Shown here in pieces: positions 1-8,566 of a DNA stretch of 47,374 bases (the stretch's first letter is position 1; every line of letters begins with the position of its first letter). The notes beneath the pieces were generated by a model. It did no database searches. It saw nothing but the letters and a program-made list of their open reading frames with translations, and was not told where the DNA came from. The position numbers were made by a program, and so were the translations under genes. Source of the stretch: Pseudomonadota bacterium (GTDB taxonomy: Bacteria; Myxococcota_A; Bradymonadia; UBA4248); NCBI GenBank assembly GCA_017464085.1, contig JAFUEE010000137.1, positions 1 to 47,374 on the forward strand, written 5' to 3'.

Positions 1-152
1 AATCTCAAACTCGGGCGCAATGCCGCAGCCGAACACGGCAATCTCGAACTCGGGCGCAATGCCGCAGCCGAACACGGCAATCTCAAACTCGGACGCTATG
101 CCGCAGCCGAACCCGGCGATTTCAAACTCGGACGCTATGCCGCAGCCGAACC
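1..152 (+). repeat. 39-bp in-frame tandem repeat
   Basis: Start codons recur at 20, 59, 98 and 137, exactly 39 bp apart, and the preceding bases continue the same unit to the window edge. Each unit encodes 13 residues of the form MPQPN-T/P-AISNS-G/D-A. The copies differ by a few substitutions, so the array has begun to diverge. It forms a Pro/Asn/Ser-rich N-terminal extension of the kinase. The copy number upstream of the window cannot be seen. Confidence 0.9.
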
Positions 153-2203
153 CGGCCCCTCAAGTCGAAGATATTTCCAAAACGGAAATCTACGAGCTTC
201 AAGGCGATGTATATGTTCCCGTCAATTCGCCCCAAGATTCAGGGGAACATCAAGCAGATCAGCCGAATCCATCCGCAGAGTCATCCGCGCCGATCAATCA
301 TAACTCTTCAGGTGAACTCAATCCAGCCACGAGCGACATCTCGATCACTGGCGGTTCCCTGCCGGCAGGCATGAAAATTGACGATCGCTATGAGATTTTG
401 GATGTCATCGGCGAAGGCGGTTTTGCAACCGTATACTACGCACACGACCTCGCAATCGATCGCGAAGTGGCCATAAAGGTGATGGATCTCAAGAAAGGAG
501 TCAATCCGAGCTATGTGCAGAGATTTTTCCGCGAAGCCAAAGCAGCCGCCAAAATTCATCACAACAATGTCGTCGCCATCTACGATTATGGGCATGTGAG
601 CGCCACTGGCCAGCCCTATATCGCCATGGAACTCCTTCGCGGGCACACGCTCAGCGAAGAGCTCTCCAAGTCTGGCCCCTTAAACCTCAAGCGCGCCTAT
701 AAATTATTCAGGCCAGTCGTGGAAGCGCTTTCCTTCGGCCATCAGCTCGGCATCATTCACAAAGACCTGAAGCCGGAAAATCTTTACCTGGTCGATCCCG
801 GCGGTCCGCGCGAAGCCATGAAAATCCTCGATTTTGGTGTTGCACGCATCCAGAGCGATGCCACCAAACTCACAAATGACGGCCAGCTTCTGGGCACGCC
901 ACGCTATCTGGCACCAGAATACATCCAGTCTCAGACCGTATCGCCCGCAATCGATGTGTACCAGATGGCGCTCATCTTTTCTGAAGCGATCTCAGGAACA
1001 CCGGCTGTCAGCGGAGATTTTTATCAGGTCATGATGTTCCACTGCACCGGACAGCTGCTGATTTCCGACTACCTGCTCTCCGGAGAAGTCGGAGAAGTCT
1101 TTAAACATGCGCTGGCAGTCAAGCCTGAAGAGCGATATCCAGACTGCGAAGCATTCGGGCAAGCCCTTGACAGCATCGCCGTATATTTTGATGATGATAT
1201 CGACTGCAGAAGTACGAGTTTTTCAAACCTCAAGCCGTCTGCATCCGCGCAATCAAAGCGCAGCGAACTCGCAAGCGGCCCCATCCCCATTCCTGCCGGC
1301 GGCCAGGCAAATCATCAGCCTGTCCAGACAGCACCATTAGACAACCTTACCTCAAGCGCCTCCGATGAACAGTCATCTGGCAAGCGTCTGTGGATCATGA
1401 TTGCGGTCGGACTCGTTATCGTATGCCTTATCGCGATCATTATCGCAGTCACCATGTCTGGCTCCAATACCAATGAAGAAACCCAGATGAACGGGGAAGT
1501 CGAAGTGCATCCCATTCCCACATCCGTTCAATTTGTCTTTGAAACCTCCCCGTCCGGGGCCAGTGTACTCAGAAATGACATTCATCTGATCTGCGAACCC
1601 ACACCATGCAAAGCCGATTTTAATCCGAACGACCTCAAGTTATCGCAGCTCATTGTTTTTAAGAAAGACGGTTATGCCGATGCCAAGTATGAATTAAAAG
1701 AATCGACATTTGGCGAAACCAACGGCACGATTTTTGTGCAGCTCGAAAAAACTGAAGAAGAGCCTATAACGCTTGAATTCTACCTCACTTATGAGCCAGC
1801 CAACGCCAAAGTCACAGATGCGGAAACCGGAGAAGAAGTCTGCCAAGCCTCTCCATGCCCCTATCATTACGAAGTCGACCGAGGAAATGTCATGCTTCTT
1901 TTTGAAGCGCCCGGATATCAAACAAAGCCCGAAAACATCTTCAAACGGCGTTTTGACGAAAGCAATGGCTCATTGAAAATCGTCATGGAGAAGCAGAGCA
2001 AAGCCCCCAAAGCGGCCAAAACCTCCGTTTCTAATGCCGATCCAGATGCACTATGCCGCAAAGCGGCCAAAGCCAAAGTCATGGGCAAAGTCTGCGATTC
2101 AGTGCACCTGTATCGCGAAGCGCAGAAAGCCGGCATCAAAGATGCCGTATGCAAACGCAATGCAGAAGCAACACTTGATGAATACTCCAGCAAATGCAAA
2201 TAA
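2..2203 (+). CDS. Ser/Thr protein kinase with PEGA domains (5' end outside window)
   Basis: This is a transmembrane Ser/Thr kinase. Numbering from the Met at 20, the kinase domain starts near residue 124, with the glycine loop GEGGFATVY near 131, the VAIK lysine about 20 residues later, the catalytic loop HKDLKPEN near 246 and DFG near 271. HKD replaces the usual HRD, a known conservative variant. One membrane helix lies near 457-480. Two PEGA-like domains follow (about 503-575 and 585-645), each with a C-x-P-C pair, and then a Cys-containing tail. PEGA domains usually sit outside the cytoplasm and bind surface structures, so the protein probably senses an envelope signal. The frame is open to the window edge and the visible start lies inside the repeat, so the true start is unknown. 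The substrate is unknown. Confidence 0.9.
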   Translation: MSNSGAMPQPNTAISNSGAMPQPNTAISNSDAMPQPNPAISNSDAMPQPNPAPQVEDISKTEIYELQGDVYVPVNSPQDSGEHQADQPNPSAESSAPINHNSSGELNPATSDISITGGSLPAGMKIDDRYEILDVIGEGGFATVYYAHDLAIDREVAIKVMDLKKGVNPSYVQRFFREAKAAAKIHHNNVVAIYDYGHVSATGQPYIAMELLRGHTLSEELSKSGPLNLKRAYKLFRPVVEALSFGHQLGIIHKDLKPENLYLVDPGGPREAMKILDFGVARIQSDATKLTNDGQLLGTPRYLAPEYIQSQTVSPAIDVYQMALIFSEAISGTPAVSGDFYQVMMFHCTGQLLISDYLLSGEVGEVFKHALAVKPEERYPDCEAFGQALDSIAVYFDDDIDCRSTSFSNLKPSASAQSKRSELASGPIPIPAGGQANHQPVQTAPLDNLTSSASDEQSSGKRLWIMIAVGLVIVCLIAIIIAVTMSGSNTNEETQMNGEVEVHPIPTSVQFVFETSPSGASVLRNDIHLICEPTPCKADFNPNDLKLSQLIVFKKDGYADAKYELKESTFGETNGTIFVQLEKTEEEPITLEFYLTYEPANAKVTDAETGEEVCQASPCPYHYEVDRGNVMLLFEAPGYQTKPENIFKRRFDESNGSLKIVMEKQSKAPKAAKTSVSNADPDALCRKAAKAKVMGKVCDSVHLYREAQKAGIKDAVCKRNAEATLDEYSSKCK

Positions 2204-2448
2204 AAGCTTCGGCAGTGTTCAACAACTTTGGATACAGGCAAATTGGCGCCCCTCTTCAAAGTTCAGATTTGGGGTGTCATTCTGATACCTAGGGTTACGC
2301 GCTTCGCGCGCTCCCTGGTCTGTACTCATCGCCCATACATGGCAGATTGAATTCAACCCGCTGCTTCTGCAACTCCCTTTCATCCCCCCAGTAGAACATA
2401 GCCAAAACCTTTGCACGCTTTTGAGCTCAAAATGAGCATCCGCCTACC
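2204..2448. other. Intergenic region between convergent genes, no gene seen
   Basis: This stretch separates the kinase from the minus-strand heat-shock genes. It contains a palindrome near 2290-2320 (GCGC-ttc-GCGC flanked by AGGG and CCCT). A short minus-strand open frame (2219-2416) has no ribosome-binding site and no recognisable domain, so I do not call it a gene. It may be a dispersed intergenic element, but no second copy is visible here. Confidence 0.4.
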
Positions 2449-2488
2449 AAAAGAGCGCGACCTCCGTCTTCGGAAGCCGCGCTCTTTT
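2449..2488. terminator. Bidirectional rho-independent terminator
   Basis: AAAAGAGCGCG (2449-2459) pairs perfectly with CGCGCTCTTTT (2478-2488). It lies between convergent genes and can serve both the kinase on the plus strand and the small heat-shock operon on the minus strand. Confidence 0.7.
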
Positions 2489-2532
2489 ATAGACATTTAG
2501 CGATGATTTCCCCATCTGCGGGGAAAACAGCA

Positions 2533-2931
2533 TCAGTCACACGTAATCTTGATTTGTTGGGGTTTGGCAGTCTGAGGCTTGGCAAGCGTGAGCGTGAGCA
2601 CGCCCAATTTATAATCCGCCTGGCATTTTTCAGCATCCAAACCACGCATAACGCGGAATTGCCTGTAATAATGGCGAGTTTCCAAGCCGTCAACCGCAGA
2701 ATCCGCCTCGACTGTCAGGATATCTTTATCCAGCTTGACATCAATCTTCTCTGGATCAAGGCCGGGCATATCCATCCGAACGATATAATCGTCTTTTGCC
2801 TCCTCAATATCACAATCCGGGGAAACCCGACATACGCGAACTTTTACTGCATTCTGAGATGCACCTGCATTTTTCTGATCAAGTTCACATTTTTCACAAT
2901 TCTGATTCTGAAGTTCTTTGTTCTCTGACAT
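2533..2931 (-). CDS. Small heat-shock protein, Hsp20 family (first)
   Basis: This is an alpha-crystallin-type holdase chaperone that binds unfolding proteins without ATP. The core shows MDMPGLDPEKIDVKLD, then ILTVEAD, and near the C-terminus GVLTLTLAKPQ, the usual GVLxLxLPK position of the family. The N-terminal arm is charged and Cys-containing. The frame could begin at a GTG at 2937, but the ATG at 2931 is better spaced from AGGAG, so I use it (132 residues). It lies 77 nt downstream of the second Hsp20 gene on the same strand, so the two probably form a heat-shock operon that may yield mixed oligomers. Confidence 0.9.
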   Translation of the reverse strand: MSENKELQNQNCEKCELDQKNAGASQNAVKVRVCRVSPDCDIEEAKDDYIVRMDMPGLDPEKIDVKLDKDILTVEADSAVDGLETRHYYRQFRVMRGLDAEKCQADYKLGVLTLTLAKPQTAKPQQIKITCD

Positions 2932-3008
2932 ACTCACTGACTCCTGTTTATGTATATAAATTATAATGAGGTTTAATCAGACCGCCCAAAGGCAGTCCGG
3001 GATCAAGA

Positions 3009-3434
3009 TCACGCATTGATCGCGATCTGTTTCGGCTGATTTTCCGGCGCCTTGGGGAGTATCACTCTGAGGACGCCGTTTTTAAAGGTTGCCGTCGCCT
3101 TTTCAGCATCAACCCTGACCGGAAGCCCGATGCTCCGCTGCACATTATAATTGCCACGTTCTGCCAGATAAATGAGGTTTTCCTTATCGTGCGACACTTC
3201 ACGTTTCGCGCTCAAAGTCAGCGTATCATTGTGAACCGTCAGGTTCATATCTTTTTCTGCCACACCGGGAAGTTCCGCCACAAATTCAAGCGTTTCACCG
3301 CGATCCATAAGATTCATGCGACATGCGCCAGCATAGGCATCGCAATCTTCAAATCTACGCATCATCCGATCGCTGAACATATCGGAGAACGAATGATTGA
3401 AAAGACGATCAATATCACTCCAAAGTGTAAACAT
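3009..3434 (-). CDS. Small heat-shock protein, Hsp20 family (second)
   Basis: This 141-residue protein is the upstream member of the heat-shock pair. It begins MFTLWSDIDRLFNHSF, a typical IbpA/Hsp18-like N-terminus. The alpha-crystallin domain follows with FVAELPGVAEKDMNLTV and DTLTLSAKRE, and ends in GVLRVILPKAPE, the conserved GVLxxxLPK motif. The frame is open further upstream, but AAGGAGG lies 7 nt before the ATG at 3434 and fixes the start. An inverted repeat upstream (3505-3524) may be an operator. The chaperone role is inferred from the family. Confidence 0.92.
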   Translation of the reverse strand: MFTLWSDIDRLFNHSFSDMFSDRMMRRFEDCDAYAGACRMNLMDRGETLEFVAELPGVAEKDMNLTVHNDTLTLSAKREVSHDKENLIYLAERGNYNVQRSIGLPVRVDAEKATATFKNGVLRVILPKAPENQPKQIAINA

Positions 3435-3504
3435 AATTGCCTCCTTGTTATTTCGCAAATGAAATAGTTTCAAGATTGAAGATCAAATGGCAGCAACTTA
3501 ACTC

Positions 3505-3524
3505 ACATGAACACTCATTCATGT
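3505..3524 (-). promoter_or_regulatory. Inverted repeat upstream of the hsp20 operon, possible operator
   Basis: ACATGAA and TTCATGT form a perfect 7-bp inverted repeat around a 6-nt spacer, about 70 nt upstream of the Hsp20 start. It does not match CIRCE (TTAGCACTC-N9). Operator function is inferred only from symmetry and position. Confidence 0.35.
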
Positions 3525-3603
3525 TCTCTGTCATTCAACGAGCATTTATGTTTAGCACGTCTCGTCGTTCGTCAAGGGCGATTTGCATTTTTTTCACACC
3601 TTG

Positions 3604-3677
3604 AAAAAAATGCTCTGTTCCACAAGATGGCTTTGGCTTAAACAGAGCAAAAAAAAGACCGGTCAAAGACCGGTCTT
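3604..3677 (-). terminator. Two consecutive terminators after the Tudor-like gene
   Basis: Read on the minus strand, AAGACCGGTC-ttt-GACCGGTC (3655-3677) is followed by a run of T. Just beyond it AACAGAGCA/TGCTCTGTT (3611-3619 with 3641-3649) is followed by another T run (3604-3610). They end the gene at 3697-4092 and insulate it from the heat-shock promoter. Confidence 0.8.
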
Positions 3678-3696
3678 TAAAGTCTATCCTAGTGAA

Positions 3697-4092
3697 TCAA
3701 TGACCGACAAGACGGCTTGCGCGGCTCTGACGGCACCAGCTGATCGTGAGGTCGGCTTTATCTCCGTCATCATAAACGATACGGATCTTTTCGCCATCAA
3801 CTTTGACAAAAGTGCCAGGATAATTGATACGGTTCGTCGGCCAGCGGCATTCGACTTTGTCACCTGCCTGCCAATCGAGCTTGTTGACGCGCTCAGAATC
3901 GACAGTTGCCTTGTCACCATCGTCAAAATCAATCGTGATGACATTGCCATCGACTGCAACGACAGTCCCGGGATACCAGTAGGCATCTTCCCACAGCGCC
4001 AGGACACGGTCACCTTTATCGTACGCAAATGCAATCGAAGAGAGCGTCATCGCGCAACAAAACATACCCAAGAAAGCAAAGAACTTTTTCAT
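3697..4092 (-). CDS. Exported tandem Tudor/agenet-like protein
   Basis: This 131-residue protein starts MKKFFAFLGMFCCAMTLSS, a signal peptide with probable cleavage after AFA. The mature part is two similar units. Each has D-KGDRV/AGDKV, a W-x-P-N or Y-PGT segment and DFDDGDKA / VYDDGDKA, the pattern of a small Tudor/SH3-like barrel. The frame opens earlier, but GGAGGAGG before the ATG at 4092 fixes the start. Tudor-like folds usually bind modified peptides or nucleic acids, so a secreted bacterial copy has no obvious ligand. It is a single-gene unit with its own terminators. The fold is inferred from motifs and the function is unknown. Confidence 0.75.
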   Translation of the reverse strand: MKKFFAFLGMFCCAMTLSSIAFAYDKGDRVLALWEDAYWYPGTVVAVDGNVITIDFDDGDKATVDSERVNKLDWQAGDKVECRWPTNRINYPGTFVKVDGEKIRIVYDDGDKADLTISWCRQSRASRLVGH

Positions 4093-4683
4093 AATCCTCC
4101 TCCAAAGAAACGCCAGAATACCCAAGCCCAGCTTGAATATAGCATTTAAGCGAGTATCATGCCAATTCAAAATGAAAGGAAAGCCACTGCCTCATGCTTA
4201 CAGCCTATGCCACAAATCCACTGCCACATGCATCCGCAACAGCATGACGTTCAACGCTGTCCCCTCACGGCCATGTGACATAGCGCATCAAGCTTCGCGC
4301 CACATCGCGCTTTGCCCATCCCCTTTCCGAAATGCATCACCAGCCCGAGGGCACACTACCCCATTATAAAAAAGGGCCCCTCCCCCGCCGCCACCTCCAG
4401 AAGACTCGCCTTCGGGCGCACCCGTCCCAGACCGTCGTCGCCTTCAGCCTGCACGAGCACCTTTACGTGCCATGAACAGCGCGGTTCCCCAAGCCGAAAC
4501 GCATATCCATGTTATGTCCGAACCCGTTGCCGAGCCCTCGATATAGATATATGGCAATCGCGCAAAAAAAGTCCCTCATGATGATTTTTTTTGCGCCAAA
4601 GCGCGAACACGGCCAATAAAAAAGCCGCCCGTATGGCGTCAGCCATAGGGCGGCTCAGAGGCCGTATGCGGCACGCATAGGCC
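4093..4683. other. Intergenic region, no gene seen
   Basis: About 590 bp separate uppP from the Tudor-like gene, both on the minus strand. The promoter of the Tudor-like gene should lie near 4100-4250. An A-run/T-run hairpin (about 4559-4595) and the uppP terminator lie in the left-hand flank of uppP. The open frames here lack ribosome-binding sites and biased codon use. Confidence 0.5.
4616..4654 (-). terminator. Terminator of uppP
   Basis: GCCGCCC and TATGGC pair with GCCATA and GGGCGGC around a GTCA loop (4624-4654). On the minus strand the stem is followed by a T run (complement of 4616-4623), immediately after the uppP stop. Confidence 0.85.
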
Positions 4684-5484
4684 TCACCCCAAAATCCCCC
4701 AAAGAATCGCACCGATCCCAACAATCAGGCAATAGGGCGCGAAGTGATGGAAATTCGCTTTTTTCAAGATCTTGTTGAGGAGCACGAGGCTGACAAAGCC
4801 CACGACAGCCGCGAGCAATGCGGAAACGGCAATGATAGAAAGATTGTCGGCTGACATGGCCGCCATATCGGGAATGTGAAGGATGAGCGCCCCTACGATG
4901 ACCGGAATGGAGAGCAGGAAACTGATCTTCGCGCATTCCTTGGACTCCACGCCCATCAGAAGCGCAGCGGTAATCGTCGAGCCGGAACGCGATATGCCTG
5001 GCAACACGGCAAGCCCCTGGGCAAGGCCGATCAAAGCAGCCGTCTTGAGCGTCAGCGCGCCGTCGGTCAGCTTGAAGATGCCGCGTTTACGCGAACTCCA
5101 GAGAATGGCGGAATTGACGATGAGCAGGCAGCCGACGATGATGACGCTTCGCAGGCGCGTTTCGACGAGATCATTGAGGCAAAGCCCGATGACACCGGTG
5201 ATGAACGTCGCGAGGAGAAGACATCCGACAAAATAAAGATTAGGCTTGGGTTTCCCGGAGTTGATCTCGCGGACACTGCCCATAAAGATCTCGCAGATGT
5301 CGCGCCAATAATAGACGAGCACGCTGACCAGGGTGGCGACATGAAGCACGAGGTCAAAGAACATGCCCTTGTCGGTCGGAAAAAACGAGTTGACGAGCAC
5401 GAGATGCCCCGAACTCGAGACAGGCAAGAATTCAGTCACGCCCTGAAGGATCGCGAGCACAAATGAGGATATGGCATCCGTCAT
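4684..5484 (-). CDS. uppP: Undecaprenyl-diphosphatase UppP/BacA
   Basis: This integral membrane enzyme dephosphorylates undecaprenyl pyrophosphate, recycling the lipid carrier of peptidoglycan synthesis; it can confer bacitracin resistance. At 266 residues it has the usual length. Both family signatures are present: QGVTEFLPVSSSGHL at about 14-28 and PGISRSGST at 162-170, which hold the catalytic Glu, Ser and Arg. Hydrophobic helices run throughout. Its ATG overlaps the stop of the upstream 176-residue gene (ATGA), so the two are translationally coupled. A strong terminator follows it. Confidence 0.97.
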   Translation of the reverse strand: MTDAISSFVLAILQGVTEFLPVSSSGHLVLVNSFFPTDKGMFFDLVLHVATLVSVLVYYWRDICEIFMGSVREINSGKPKPNLYFVGCLLLATFITGVIGLCLNDLVETRLRSVIIVGCLLIVNSAILWSSRKRGIFKLTDGALTLKTAALIGLAQGLAVLPGISRSGSTITAALLMGVESKECAKISFLLSIPVIVGALILHIPDMAAMSADNLSIIAVSALLAAVVGFVSLVLLNKILKKANFHHFAPYCLIVGIGAILWGILG

Positions 5485-6011
5485 TCTTCAGCCCCCGAGG
5501 CTTTCCGGTCGATCCACGCGAGGATATCTTTTTCTTCCGCGCGCCATTTGCCGGAATCGAGCCGAATGTCGAGATACTGCTCATACAGGCCGCGGATCAG
5601 TCCGTCCACTTCTTCGATGAGCCCCATGCGCTCATAGAGCTTTTCGTCATCGTTCTTCGTCATCAACGCGGGTATCTTGAGGCTGGAGATATCGAGCGTC
5701 GCGCCGTTGAGCACGAACACCCATTCCTTTTCATCGCGCTGCAGGCGGATTTTCATCTGCGAGACGACTTTTCCCTGGCGAAGCGCCTCATAAGCCTCGC
5801 GGCTGTCAGAAGGCGCGCCCCCGGAGAGGACGGTGCGTTCCATCTCGGTCATCTTCGACTCGAGCGTCAGCTGGTTGTCAACGGCCAGAATCACGGCGCT
5901 CCCGTCGCTCAGGTAAAACACCGTGTCATTGACATCCGACCTGTACCAGAGCCAGAGCAGCAACATCTCCCCAAAGTGCCGTGTCCTCTCGATCTTTTCA
6001 AACATGTCCAT
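5481..6011 (-). CDS. Unknown protein coupled to uppP and the rdgC-like gene
   Basis: I do not recognise this 176-residue soluble protein. It is rich in charged residues and has no signal peptide or membrane helix. It contains a probable beta-rich part (VNDTVFYLSDGSAVILAVD) and a helical C-terminus (MGLIEEVDGLIRGLYEQYL). It starts 14 nt after the rdgC-like stop and its own stop overlaps the uppP start, so it is the middle gene of a three-gene operon. A GGGGG tract precedes the ATG. The tight coupling suggests coordinated expression with both neighbours, but no function can be assigned. Confidence 0.8.
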   Translation of the reverse strand: MDMFEKIERTRHFGEMLLLWLWYRSDVNDTVFYLSDGSAVILAVDNQLTLESKMTEMERTVLSGGAPSDSREAYEALRQGKVVSQMKIRLQRDEKEWVFVLNGATLDISSLKIPALMTKNDDEKLYERMGLIEEVDGLIRGLYEQYLDIRLDSGKWRAEEKDILAWIDRKASGAEE

Positions 6012-6025
6012 AGGAACCCCCTGAA

Positions 6026-6688
6026 TTATTCGAAGTCGGGATGCCAGGGTTCGGCATTGACCATATCATCAAGCTGTTTTTCCTCGAGCCCGAGCTGTTT
6101 TGCCATGAGAAACGGAGAATCGGCATGAAGCGCAAGACCGAACGTCGCTTCAAAAAGCTCGGCGAACTCATCGCAGACAGACTGCGAGGAAGACCAGAAA
6201 CGGACCGTGCATTCGGAGATGTTCCAGACGACATCAATGACCTTCATGGCCGGCAGGATCTTGTGCTTGATATCCGTAATGACTTCGAGCTTGATCTTGT
6301 CTTTCTCGCGCTTTGAAAGCTTCGCAGTCGGACGGAGCCTGCCTTCCTCTTTCTGGCGTTCAGCTTCCTGTGCATCGAGCTCTGGAAGCCTTTCCGCGAT
6401 CGCCTGGCGCGTGAGCGCCTTGACCCAAGGCGCCGGCAGCGCCCACTTGTCGATGCGCATCGAGAACACGATGTACTGGTTGAAGAAGACCTGGTCACGC
6501 CGGAATCCCTCGGCTATGGGATCCTGCGTGGGCACCCAGCCGACCGAACGCTCTTCTTCGCCCATCGGAGTGAGCGGTTCAAAAAAATGATTTGTCAGAT
6601 GCGCGAGATAAGCCTCCTGAAAATCATTCGGGGGCTCCCCCTCCACATAAAATGTCCTGAAACTCAGGCCTCCTTCTAAAGACCCCAT
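6026..6688 (-). CDS. RdgC-like recombination-associated protein
   Basis: This 220-residue protein resembles RdgC, a ring-forming DNA-binding protein that limits RecA access to DNA. The RdgC-like stretch runs from ALPAPWVKALTRQAIAER through a basic segment (LSKREKDKIKLEV) to LPAMKVIDVVWNI, then an acidic region and LFEATFGLALHADSPF. E. coli RdgC is about 300 residues, so this is a short form. AGGTGAGG precedes the ATG at 6688. It is the first gene of the operon leading to uppP. The family call rests on motif order, so its biochemical role is inference. Confidence 0.65.
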   Translation of the reverse strand: MGSLEGGLSFRTFYVEGEPPNDFQEAYLAHLTNHFFEPLTPMGEEERSVGWVPTQDPIAEGFRRDQVFFNQYIVFSMRIDKWALPAPWVKALTRQAIAERLPELDAQEAERQKEEGRLRPTAKLSKREKDKIKLEVITDIKHKILPAMKVIDVVWNISECTVRFWSSSQSVCDEFAELFEATFGLALHADSPFLMAKQLGLEEKQLDDMVNAEPWHPDFE

Positions 6689-6703
6689 TTAAACCTCACC
6701 TAT

Positions 6704-6737
6704 GGAAAAGAAAACCCGGCAGGCAAGACCGGCCGGG
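6704..6737 (-). terminator. Probable terminator of the 564-residue gene
   Basis: CCCGGC (6715-6720) pairs with GCCGGG (6732-6737). On the minus strand the stem is followed by TTTTCTTTT. It separates the unknown gene at 6762-8456 from the rdgC-like operon. Confidence 0.7.
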
Positions 6738-6761
6738 CTTCTGACATGAAAAGACAGCAGA

Positions 6762-8456
6762 TTACTTGCCGAACACGCCAGCAACATAGAGCCCGATGAG
6801 CACAACAACGATGAGCGCGAACACAACGCCCACGATGATAATCTTGCTCTTGGAGACATCTTTCTGAACGACAGGGACCTGAGGTTCTGCTGCGACCGGG
6901 CTTGCTTTGCGGCGCTTCGCGCCTGTCATCTGCGTATTCTGGACACCAGCATCGGCAATCACGCCAGCGCTTGTCGAAGTGAAGACAACAGCTTTGTCTT
7001 CTTTTTCGGGTTCCTGAGAGACGATTTCTGACACTGCCGGTTTCGAGGGCGCTTCAGGTTCTGCGGGCGCTTCAGGCTCAGATTCCATATCGGTGCACTG
7101 AACTTTAGCCTCAAGCTGCATCGGCCAGTCTTCGAACTGCGTGAACGAGAGCGTCTCAAGGCCTTTCGCCTCGATTTTATAGAACCAGAACTCCAGGCAC
7201 TGGTTCCCGTTGACCGTTTCGACGGCAGCGGGCTTGAAGAGTTTCCGCATATCCGGCATACGGCGGTCATTCCTGACATCTTCGGGAAGTTCCTCAAGGC
7301 TGTCGATCAGCCTGTAATCGGGATGATAATAAGTCTTGAGAAGCGTCTTGATCTTGTCAAAGCATTCGGGCTTGACGCTGCATCCGTTGAGTTTCAGGAA
7401 GCCGGAGAAGTCATCGAGCGCATTCAGGATGAACACTTTCCTTCCCTCGTCCTGATAGGACGCATAGAACGCGGGCTTCTTTTCGGGCTTGCATTTAAAG
7501 ATCGTGCATGGCCCTTCGACTGCGCATTTTTCGATATCATCCACGTTGATGGTGTATTCAGATTTGAGGCGAGTGCAGACGACATCGCGCTTCTGAGCAT
7601 CGTCGCTGTCGAGGCTGCCGGTGCCATCGAGGAGCTTGATTTCCTCGACGGGGGCGGCAACCGCCTTGGGCGCGGTGACCGCGATATTGTTGGGATCCGC
7701 GCTGAGAGCCTCGTATGCCTTTTCGGCTGTTCTTTCGGCGCGCGTCCAGAGGCGCTCGACTTCCTTGATGGTTTCTTTTTCCTTCTCGCTGTCCTTGATT
7801 TTGGCGACGCCGGCGAGGAAGCCGGGGATGAAGTTCGCCTGAGAGATATTGTCCTCTGAATCCCAGTCGTTCGGGTCGTCATACACGCGCATGAAGAGCG
7901 CGCCGTCTTCCCAGATTTCGGAAGCATATCCCGGCGCTGCCACGAGCTCGGAGGGATTGTAGATGTCTGCATAAACGGACGGGGAGACGATCTGAAGCCA
8001 TTCGATGCGGCCAAGGCCCGGCATCATGACGAGGCCATGACGGCTCCGGAGCTTTTCCCTCGCTTCGGAATCGCCCACGCGGATAAGGCGCGGCGAAAGC
8101 GAATGATAGAGCTTCTTGAACATCTCGATCAGGACATCCGGCGAAAGGCGGCGCGGATTCTGCATGCGCTGAAGGTCAAAAAAGAGCGCGCCCATCCCCT
8201 GGCTGTCTGGAAGCAGGAACGTGCACTGCCAGAACTTCTCGCATTCCGCCCTCAGGACCACGAAACGGCATTTCGGATCAAGCGCAGCGTTGACGACTGC
8301 ATCAAGCGAATACGAACGAACGCTCTCATCCGCGTTTGAGCGGAATACAGTCGGACGGCTGAATACCGCACTCTGAAGCGCTTCGAAAAAACTCCGCATG
8401 CCCTCTTCAGTGCGCGCGGGCTGATGAGGCTTGAGCGATACAAATGCCTGAATCAT
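6762..8456 (-). CDS. Unknown tail-anchored membrane protein
   Basis: I do not recognise this 564-residue protein. The N-terminal 220 residues look globular and include segments such as SRHGLVMMPGLGRIEWLQIV and YASEIWEDGALFMRVYDD, loosely reminiscent of DUF3396/Imm52 proteins but too weak to assign. A Cys-containing middle region follows. An acidic Pro/Glu-rich linker (about 455-490) then leads to a single C-terminal helix (IIIVGVVFALIVVVLIGLYV) just before the end. There is no signal peptide, so the bulk should face the cytoplasm with a C-terminal membrane anchor. It has its own terminator and lies downstream of csrA. Confidence 0.75.
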   Translation of the reverse strand: MIQAFVSLKPHQPARTEEGMRSFFEALQSAVFSRPTVFRSNADESVRSYSLDAVVNAALDPKCRFVVLRAECEKFWQCTFLLPDSQGMGALFFDLQRMQNPRRLSPDVLIEMFKKLYHSLSPRLIRVGDSEAREKLRSRHGLVMMPGLGRIEWLQIVSPSVYADIYNPSELVAAPGYASEIWEDGALFMRVYDDPNDWDSEDNISQANFIPGFLAGVAKIKDSEKEKETIKEVERLWTRAERTAEKAYEALSADPNNIAVTAPKAVAAPVEEIKLLDGTGSLDSDDAQKRDVVCTRLKSEYTINVDDIEKCAVEGPCTIFKCKPEKKPAFYASYQDEGRKVFILNALDDFSGFLKLNGCSVKPECFDKIKTLLKTYYHPDYRLIDSLEELPEDVRNDRRMPDMRKLFKPAAVETVNGNQCLEFWFYKIEAKGLETLSFTQFEDWPMQLEAKVQCTDMESEPEAPAEPEAPSKPAVSEIVSQEPEKEDKAVVFTSTSAGVIADAGVQNTQMTGAKRRKASPVAAEPQVPVVQKDVSKSKIIIVGVVFALIVVVLIGLYVAGVFGK

Positions 8457-8566
8457 GGAACCCTATCTCCTTCATCGATTATGTCATTAAATAGTACTCG
8501 CAACCGCGAAACTAATCCGAATCATGCTAGCACGGATTTTCCGAAAGCGTCAAACAATTTCCTGAG

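Noticed and set aside
6762..8456. DUF3396/Imm52 immunity protein
   Set aside because: The likeness is limited to a few aromatic segments, and no toxin gene is next to it.
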